Below are positions 8,439 to 13,054 of a stretch of 13,054 nucleotides of DNA, in pieces; the stretch's first letter is position 1; the number at the start of each line of letters is the position of its first letter. Source of the DNA: Desulfobacteraceae bacterium. Its GTDB lineage: Bacteria; Desulfobacterota; Desulfobacteria; Desulfobacterales; Desulfobacteraceae. The notes beneath the pieces were generated by a model. The model had not been told where the DNA came from. It was given only the letters and a program-made list of their open reading frames with translations, and made no database searches. The translations under genes and the position numbers were made by a program. Where the stretch lies: positions 1 through 13,054 of the forward strand of contig JAFLJU010000119.1 of the NCBI GenBank assembly GCA_022712835.1. Reading direction: 5' to 3'.

Positions 8439-8700
8439 CTATTCTTTAATGATATCCTTGGAGGTGAAACGCTTTTTGACCCCATCAGCTAGCGGATACC
8501 CATATTTCAGATAGATGTCGTGTAGTTTACCGGATTTTAATAATTCAGGCATCTTTTCGTAATAAATCCGCATAAGTTTTTTTACCCTTCTGAGTATTCA
8601 TGAATGCGGGGAACTAGTCGTCCCGATATAAAACCTGCCCTTTAAAAAAACCTCGCATTACACAGGTTTGCCTCTCCTGTGAACCGACCTTCTTAAAATC
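8439..8700 (-). pseudogene. Broken 3' end of a solute-binding-protein-like gene
   Basis: Minus-strand codons from 8700 read GFFKGQVLYRDD, then a TAG at 8616-8614, then FPAFMNTQKGKK in the same frame. At an A-run (plus T-run 8577-8583) the sensible frame shifts by one and continues LMRIYYEKMPELL, then SGKLHDIYLKYGYPLADGVKKRF, to a TAG at 8441-8439. The pieces join into one coherent peptide if the TAG stands for a tryptophan codon (TGG) and the A-run has changed length. The ending, with '(L)LKSGKLHDIYLKYG', resembles the C-terminal helix of family 3 periplasmic solute-binding proteins. The N-terminal two thirds are missing. It lies directly after the HMG-CoA lyase-like gene on the same strand. 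The family call is tentative; the broken state is visible directly. Confidence 0.45.
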
Positions 8701-8709
8701 TCATGGTTC

Positions 8710-9645
8710 CTAAACCAATTTCTGGGCACAAGGTGGTTTTGCCCGGAAAAGATGAGAGCTTAAGGCAATATCCGGTAAAATTTGAGTTAAATAGGATGTC
8801 GATGCAAAAAGCTTTTCCAGGTTTATACCGGTTTGAACGCCCATTTCGTTGAACATGAAGACCAGGTCTTCCGTGGAAATATTGCCCGTTGCTCCAGGAG
8901 CATAAGGACATCCGCCAAGCCCCCCGATGGAAGAGTCAAAGGAGCGCATACCGGCCATATAGGCCGCCAGGCAATTTGCAAGCCCCAGTCCCCGGGTATT
9001 GTGAAAATGACAACGAAACATAACCTCTGGAAACCGTTTGCAACAGGTCGAAATAAGTTTTGAAACCTGTACAGGATTCGCAAACCCCACGGTGTCACAA
9101 AGGGTGATTTGTCTGATACCATATCCCCAGACTTGTTTAACATAATGGAGAACGGTTTCCAAAGGGACTTGCAATGAATAAGGACAACCAAATGCGGTGG
9201 AAAGATCGACATTTATCTCAATTTCAGGGGTTTGTTTGAGCAGGTGAATGACCTTTTTAAGCTCGCTCAAAGATTCTTCAGGCGTTTTACCAACATTCTT
9301 TAGGTTATGGGCTTGGCTGACTGAAAAAACAAAACAAATTTTTTTAATACCACACTGCAACGCATTCTCCACCCCCTTCAAGTTGGGTGTTAAGGCGGAA
9401 AATTTAATGCCGTTTATGGTTGAAACTACCTCTTTGGCAACCAAGCTTACGTCATGGAATTGCGCAATGGCCTTAGGACTCACAAAGCCGCCTATTTGAA
9501 TCTGTTCTAGACCGCTTTCGGACAGGTGTCTGATAAGACAAACTTTATCTTGAGTGGAAAGAATGGTTTTCAGGTTCTGCAGTCCGTCACGGGGGCCTAC
9601 TTCAACTATTTCAACAGGATCTGAAGGTATTTGCATTTGATTCAC
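8710..9645 (-). CDS. HMG-CoA lyase-family enzyme
   Basis: A TIM-barrel lyase that should cleave a 3-hydroxy-3-methylglutaryl-CoA-like thioester into acetyl-CoA (or acyl-CoA) and a keto acid. In HMG-CoA lyase this ends leucine breakdown. Of 311 residues, the key ones are VGPRDGLQN (16-24, catalytic R19 and metal ligand D20), FVSPK (54-58), CDT (183-185), HFHNTRG (213-219, metal ligands H213 and H215), GGLGGCPYAPGATGN (241-255, loop cysteine C246 and N255) and TED (258-260). Odd points: the Glu corresponding to human E72 is Gln50, and HFHNTRG differs from the HCHDTYG of classic HMG-CoA lyase, so the natural substrate may differ. The start is GTG at 9645, because AGGAG lies five bases before it; the ATG three codons in would be too far. 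It has its own candidate promoter, 152 bases from tetR. Confidence 0.85.
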   Translation of the reverse strand: MNQMQIPSDPVEIVEVGPRDGLQNLKTILSTQDKVCLIRHLSESGLEQIQIGGFVSPKAIAQFHDVSLVAKEVVSTINGIKFSALTPNLKGVENALQCGIKKICFVFSVSQAHNLKNVGKTPEESLSELKKVIHLLKQTPEIEINVDLSTAFGCPYSLQVPLETVLHYVKQVWGYGIRQITLCDTVGFANPVQVSKLISTCCKRFPEVMFRCHFHNTRGLGLANCLAAYMAGMRSFDSSIGGLGGCPYAPGATGNISTEDLVFMFNEMGVQTGINLEKLFASTSYLTQILPDIALSSHLFRAKPPCAQKLV

Positions 9646-9693
9646 CTTTACTCCTGATACAGGAGCCAGCGATTATTTTGGTTTTATATGAAA

Positions 9694-9766
9694 CTCCGGC
9701 CAAGGTATTGCAATTATAAAAGTTTCATTTTTCGTTGTGTAGAAGCAAATACCTTAGCTCCGGCCA
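9694..9766. repeat. Nested direct and inverted repeats around the lyase promoter
   Basis: A 9-base direct repeat CTCCGGCCA occurs at 9694-9702 and 9758-9766. Just inside it lies a perfect 8-base inverted repeat, AAGGTATT (9702-9709) and AATACCTT (9748-9755). The pair brackets the candidate -35/-10 of the lyase gene symmetrically. CCGGC-CAT-GCCGG (9760-9772) adds a small 5-base-pair hairpin downstream of the tetR stop. The arms could be a split operator or form a stem in the transcript; no T-run marks a terminator. Confidence 0.4.
9713..9741 (-). promoter_or_regulatory. Candidate promoter of the HMG-CoA lyase-like gene
   Basis: On the minus strand TACACA (plus 9741-9736; four of six consensus bases, including ACA) and a perfect TATAAT (plus 9718-9713) are 17 bases apart. 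The -10 is about 68 bases upstream of the GTG start. The site is enclosed by the inverted repeat AAGGTATT/AATACCTT. Confidence 0.45.
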
Positions 9767-9797
9767 TGCCGGTTAATTGAATCGACATTCAAAAAAA

Positions 9798-10436
9798 TCA
9801 CCCCTTATTTTTTCCAACCAAAGATAAAATCATTGCTTCCACCATTTCGCCGATACGGGTCATATGGGCAATCCGCTCGGTTTCTGTACGCCCTGGATAA
9901 TTTCGAAAAGCGATGAGAATACCGGACAGGCAGGAGAAAAGGGTATGGGCCAATATCCGTGCATCCTCTTGGCAATCCAATTTTCTGAAAACCGATTCAA
10001 ACAGGTCCATTAACCTGCGACCGATTTTATTGAGCTGGTCAACCGCTTCCATATCTTTATTGCCGTGGAGAGCAAAGTGGGTGATCATTCGCCATTGGGC
10101 CGTATGGTCAATGTAGTAAGATAGAAAATGGGTGATGCAGATACGCACACAATTTTCCCCAGCAGGGTCCATGTCAAACTGCTGGATGCGACGCTGAAGG
10201 TCTTCTAAAAAAAAGCAGGAGTCCATATAGACGATGTTGGCATATAATTCTTCCTGGCTTTTAAAATAGGTATAGATGGAAGATTTGGCAATTCCAGCGG
10301 CATTTGCGATCTCAGCCATACTCACCTTATCAAAGGTTTTCTTACTAAAGACCTCTCTTGCCGCATCAACAATGATCTGCTGACGAAGAATTCTTTCCTT
10401 TGCCTTAAGTTTGCTTAGGGTATCATTTTTAATCAT
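9798..10436 (-). CDS. TetR/AcrR-family transcriptional regulator
   Basis: A DNA-binding regulator of 212 residues, the usual TetR size. The N-terminal helix-turn-helix lies at about 15-62, with the recognition part SMAEIANAAGIAKSSIYTYFKSQEELY (39-65 in all), the TetR signature. The C-terminal ligand-binding, all-helical part (about 70-205) has no subfamily motif I can name. ATG at 10436 has AGGA four bases upstream. It is divergent from the acyl-CoA ligase operon and upstream of the lyase-like gene, an arrangement typical of regulators that respond to an acyl-CoA or the free acid and repress the neighbouring catabolic genes. A dyad in the ligase promoter is a plausible operator. The effector is unknown. 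Confidence 0.92.
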   Translation of the reverse strand: MIKNDTLSKLKAKERILRQQIIVDAAREVFSKKTFDKVSMAEIANAAGIAKSSIYTYFKSQEELYANIVYMDSCFFLEDLQRRIQQFDMDPAGENCVRICITHFLSYYIDHTAQWRMITHFALHGNKDMEAVDQLNKIGRRLMDLFESVFRKLDCQEDARILAHTLFSCLSGILIAFRNYPGRTETERIAHMTRIGEMVEAMILSLVGKNKG

Positions 10437-10514
10437 ATGGTCCTGTCTTGTTGGGTAGATTTTAACTATTATCTGACACCCATATCACATCCGAGCAAAA
10501 TCATCAAGCAATGG

Positions 10515-10543
10515 TTGACTTATCGACCGACGTTCGTTATAAA
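10515..10543 (+). promoter_or_regulatory. Promoter of the ligase-dehydratase operon with likely TetR operator
   Basis: TTGACT (10515-10520) and TATAAA (10538-10543) are exactly 17 bases apart; each differs from consensus at one base. The spacer contains the imperfect dyad A-C-CGA-CGT-TCG-T-T (10525-10537, plus the following T), with arms CGA/TCG and outer A/T in register. A repressor there would block RNA polymerase. With tetR divergent next door, TetR binding is a natural inference but not proven. A weaker tetR promoter on the other strand (for example TTGATG-N17-TATGGG) may overlap this interval. Confidence 0.6.
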
Positions 10544-10554
10544 AACCATTAGAC

Positions 10555-10578
10555 AAAAAATCGTTTAACGGTTTTTTT
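10555..10578 (+). terminator. Leader hairpin followed by a T-run
   Basis: An A-run at 10555-10560 plus TCGTT pairs with AACGG plus a run of seven Ts (10572-10578), giving an almost self-complementary segment with only a few G-C pairs. It lies in the 5' leader between the promoter and the ligase start. It could be a weak attenuator, a bidirectional terminator shape or an accidental AT-rich palindrome. The stem is AU-rich, so terminator strength is doubtful. Confidence 0.25.
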
Positions 10579-10634
10579 GTACCACGCGAATGTTAAAAAT
10601 AATAAGGCCGACATGGCGCCAGCAAGGAGAAGAT

Positions 10635-12371
10635 ATGCCCACCGACAAGCCCTGGTTTAACCATTATGAAAACGTTCCCCACTCATTGGAATATCCCCAA
10701 GTGACCATGTACGAAGCTTTATTAAAAACCGCTCTTCGGGTACCGGACAAAATTGCCTGGGATTTCATGGGCACCCTGTGCACCTATCGGGATTTTTCAA
10801 CAGCCATTTCCCAATGCGCAGACGCTCTTTCAAGTCTGGGGCTTAAAAAAGGAGACACCATTACCATCTCCATGCCAACCTCTCCTGCGGGGGTTATCTG
10901 TTTTTATGCAGCCAACAAGTTAGGGGCTGTGGCCAGCATGATCCATCCTTTGTCCACGGAGAGTGAGATCCAGTTTTATTTAACTCTGTCCAACTCCACC
11001 ATGGCCCTGACCCTGGATGCCTTTTCCGGCAAGTTTTTGGCCATCATGGAAAAAACCCCATGTAAACGGCTGATTCTGACCCGGATAGGAGATTATCTGT
11101 CCCCTGTCAAGCAATTGGGTTTCTGGCTGACCAAGGGAAGAAAAATTCCTAAAGTACCCCAAAACCCAAAAATTTCCTGGTGGCAAGAGTTGATGAAAGC
11201 CCGTTTTCCAAACCAGGACAAAGCCCCCATGGCCTCCCATGACACAGCGGTTATTTTATACAGCGGCGGCACCACGGGAAAACCCAAGGGAATCCTTCTG
11301 TCCAATATGAATTTTATTTCCCAGGGCATGATGGTGGCGGCCTGGGGAAACCTGGATGAAACCGATGCCATTTTGGCCATCCTGCCCATCTTCCATGGGT
11401 TCGGTCTGGGGGTCTGCGTCAATGCCGCATTTATGGGAGGAGCCAAAAGCATATTGGTTCCCCAGTTCACACCGGAAATTGTGGCCAAACTGATCCGAAC
11501 CAAAAAACCCAGTTTTATCATCGGTATTCCTACACTCTATGCCGCCCTGAACAAAAATAAAGATTTCCAGCAATCAGACCTTGCCTGCCTCAAAGCTGCA
11601 TTTTGCGGGGCTGACACCCTGCCCGGTGTTGTAAAAAAAGATTTTGAAGCTATTGTCCGATTCAGGGGCGGCAATGTAAAACTATTGGAGGGATACGGCC
11701 TTACTGAAGCGGTTACTGCCGTCATGGCCATGCCCTTGAACACCTATCGTAAGGACAGCATAGGGGTTCCCTTTCCAGACATGGATGCGAAGATCGTTTT
11801 GGACAATACCCTTGAAGAAGCGCCTTTCGGGGAAGACGGGGAAATCTGTATGAGTGGCCCTGCTGTCATGAAAGGATATTTAAACCAGAAAGAAGAAACC
11901 GACAAAACCCTGATAATCCATGGAGATGGTAAAACCTGGCTCCACACCGGGGATATTGCAAGCCAGGATAAGAATGGGTTCTTTTATTTTAAACTGCGCC
12001 AGAAACGGATGATCAAATCATCGGGCATGAATGTTTATCCGGCCCAGGTGGAAGATATCCTCTACCAGCACCCCTATGTGGCCGAAGCCTGTGTGATCGG
12101 AGTGCCGGACAAAGAACAGGTTGAACGGGTCAAGGCTTTTGTGGTACTCAAGAAAGAGGCAGTACCCCCCGGAACGTTACCCGATAGGGCCATGGAAAAG
12201 GAGCTCATTGATCTGTGCCGCAAACATTTGATCAAATGGAGCTGTCCCCGATCCATTGAATTCAGGGAAACCCTTCCCACCACCCTGGTGGGCAAGGTTG
12301 CCTTTAAAATACTGGAAGACCAGGAATTAGCAAGTTTACGCCAACAAGGCGAATACACAGGAGACCTTTAA
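10635..12371 (+). CDS. AMP-forming acyl-CoA synthetase (acid-CoA ligase)
   Basis: Activates a carboxylic acid with ATP to an acyl-adenylate and then to the acyl-CoA, in the cytoplasm. The 578 residues carry the ANL-superfamily motifs in order: P-loop LYSGGTTGKPKG (208-219), HGFGLG (254-259), EGYGLTE (352-358), LHTGD (436-440), the hinge region RQKRMIKSSGMNVYPAQVED (455-474) and the C-terminal catalytic Lys in TTLVGKVAFK (K554). The P-loop has SGG where most family members have TSG or SSG. The start is ATG at 10635 rather than the in-frame ATG at 10590, because AAGGAGA (10624-10630) precedes it at good spacing. Its TAA is two bases before the dehydratase-family gene, so the two are co-transcribed. 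The substrate (fatty, branched, hydroxy or aromatic acid) is not readable; it is probably under control of the divergent TetR regulator. Confidence 0.9.
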   Translation: MPTDKPWFNHYENVPHSLEYPQVTMYEALLKTALRVPDKIAWDFMGTLCTYRDFSTAISQCADALSSLGLKKGDTITISMPTSPAGVICFYAANKLGAVASMIHPLSTESEIQFYLTLSNSTMALTLDAFSGKFLAIMEKTPCKRLILTRIGDYLSPVKQLGFWLTKGRKIPKVPQNPKISWWQELMKARFPNQDKAPMASHDTAVILYSGGTTGKPKGILLSNMNFISQGMMVAAWGNLDETDAILAILPIFHGFGLGVCVNAAFMGGAKSILVPQFTPEIVAKLIRTKKPSFIIGIPTLYAALNKNKDFQQSDLACLKAAFCGADTLPGVVKKDFEAIVRFRGGNVKLLEGYGLTEAVTAVMAMPLNTYRKDSIGVPFPDMDAKIVLDNTLEEAPFGEDGEICMSGPAVMKGYLNQKEETDKTLIIHGDGKTWLHTGDIASQDKNGFFYFKLRQKRMIKSSGMNVYPAQVEDILYQHPYVAEACVIGVPDKEQVERVKAFVVLKKEAVPPGTLPDRAMEKELIDLCRKHLIKWSCPRSIEFRETLPTTLVGKVAFKILEDQELASLRQQGEYTGDL

Positions 12372-12373
12372 CG

Positions 12374-13054
12374 ATGAAAGAAATCATCCCCTTCCACACG
12401 GCCGTTAATGATCCGGCAGCACTTGCCCAAAACATCAAAGAAAAATCCGGAAAGGTCATCGGTTACATGTGTTCCTATGCCCCGGAAGAGCTGATCCATG
12501 CCGCAGGTTTTCATCCCATGCGCCTGTTTTCCTCCAAAGCCGACATCGTCCTTGCCGAAAACCATCTCCAGGCCTATTGCTGCTCTTTGGTCCGGGGGGT
12601 TTTGGAAGACAGCCTGGCGGGCCGGTTGGATTATTTAGACGGAACCGTTTTCCCCCATACCTGTGATTCCATCCAGCGATTAAGTGATATCTGGAGGCTC
12701 AACACAGATTATAGTTTTTTTGCCGATGTGGTCATGCCAGCCAAGCTCAACACCGCAAGTGCAAGGGCATATATAACCGATGTGCTTAAAAAATTTAAAA
12801 CCGATCTTGAAACGGCCATCGGCCATGAAATTACCCCGGCAGATCTTTCAGCCTCCTTTGTTTTGTTCAACCGAATTCGACAAAGCCTGACAAGAATCTA
12901 TGAACTTAAAAGCAACTACCCCTCCATTATCAATGGAACCGATCTGTTTGCCATTGTCAAAGGTGCCATGATCATGGACAGACAAGCACTTGCCGATCAG
13001 CTTGACACCATTGTTAAGCTTCTGGAAACAAAATCCCCCGGGCCTTCTGTGGCC
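12374..13054 (+). CDS. 2-hydroxyacyl-CoA dehydratase / benzoyl-CoA reductase family subunit (5' part)
   Basis: N-terminal 227 residues of a HgdB/BcrB/BadD-type protein (family length about 380-430); the rest lies beyond the window. These subunits carry a [4Fe-4S] cluster and use ATP-driven single-electron chemistry to dehydrate 2-hydroxyacyl-CoA or reduce aromatic acyl-CoA, with a separate activator ATPase. Visible family marks are GYMCSYAPEELIHAAGFHP (30-48) with C33, AYCCSLVRGVLED (67-79) with C69/C70, and FPHTCDSIQRL (93-103) with C97. C33 and C69 or C70 fit the spacing of the first two cluster ligands; the third would lie downstream. The ATG follows the ligase stop by two bases, with the ribosome binding site inside the ligase end. 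The partner subunit and activator are not in view, so dehydratase and reductase cannot be separated. Confidence 0.85.
   Translation, partial: MKEIIPFHTAVNDPAALAQNIKEKSGKVIGYMCSYAPEELIHAAGFHPMRLFSSKADIVLAENHLQAYCCSLVRGVLEDSLAGRLDYLDGTVFPHTCDSIQRLSDIWRLNTDYSFFADVVMPAKLNTASARAYITDVLKKFKTDLETAIGHEITPADLSASFVLFNRIRQSLTRIYELKSNYPSIINGTDLFAIVKGAMIMDRQALADQLDTIVKLLETKSPGPSVA

Larger units (their letters stand above)
7954..8709. other. Gene-free region with decayed gene remnants
   Basis: About 755 bases with no intact gene. Three minus-strand items are listed separately: a coding relic at 8150-8269, a MerR-like promoter at 8349-8379 and a broken gene end at 8439-8700. The interval 7954-8149 shows only weak structure: an imperfect hairpin around 7977-7999 (CCATT/AATGG) and a 7-base inverted repeat TCTTGTT (8064-8070) / AACAAGA (8090-8096). 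None has the U-tract expected of an aap terminator. Short open frames on either strand here have no supported product. Confidence 0.55.

Noticed and set aside
8291..8485. 64-codon minus-strand open frame
   Set aside because: It runs straight through the MerR-like promoter and overlaps the solute-binding-protein relic in a different frame; no ribosome binding site or family features.
8661..8681. Hairpin CACAGG/CCTGTG with a T-run beyond it on the minus strand, as terminator of the lyase gene
   Set aside because: The loop is nine bases, the stem only six pairs, and the T-run starts about ten bases after the stem, too far for a standard terminator.

Overview
The window looks like chromosomal DNA of an anaerobic deltaproteobacterium of the Desulfobacteraceae type (Desulfobacter/Desulfobacula-like). 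That is an inference. It rests on the moderate, AT-leaning base composition and on a TetR-regulated acyl-CoA ligase next to a 2-hydroxyacyl-CoA dehydratase/benzoyl-CoA reductase-family subunit, a combination typical of strict anaerobes that degrade organic acids. No RNA genes, CRISPR array or intact insertion sequence were seen.

Left part (1-3558). About 680 bases hold no convincing gene, apart from a short open stretch at 334-543 that may be a gene remnant. They are followed by one large membrane signalling protein (Cache-HAMP-PAS-GGDEF-EAL, 959 residues). Its cyclase, phosphodiesterase and product-inhibition motifs all look intact, so it could both make and degrade c-di-GMP.

Middle part (3754-7953). 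A complete polar amino acid ABC transporter of the Aap (general L-amino acid) type reads in the order binding protein, permease, permease, ATPase (aapJ-aapQ-aapM-aapP). A strong hairpin lies between aapJ and aapQ, as is usual where the binding protein must outnumber the membrane subunits. aapJ and aapQ both appear to start with TTG.

Gene graveyard (7954-8709). No intact gene, but three minus-strand relics can be read: the last ~39 codons of what looks like a GyrI/AraC-type effector-binding domain; a promoter with the 19-base spacer and internal dyad typical of MerR-family control; and a broken 3' end of what resembles a family 3 solute-binding protein, with one stop codon and one frameshift. 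The first two may belong to one decayed autoregulated MerR-type regulator.

Right part (8710-13054). An HMG-CoA lyase-family enzyme and a TetR regulator lie on the minus strand. Divergent from tetR are an AMP-forming acyl-CoA ligase and, two bases after it, a 2-hydroxyacyl-CoA dehydratase/benzoyl-CoA reductase-family subunit that runs off the window. The tetR-ligase interval holds a near-consensus promoter with a dyad in its spacer, so the regulator probably controls the ligase operon. Together the genes suggest activation of a carboxylic acid to its CoA thioester, radical dehydration or reduction, and cleavage of a 3-hydroxyacyl-CoA. The substrate cannot be read from sequence. The lyase carries an unusual Glu-to-Gln change at a functionally important position.
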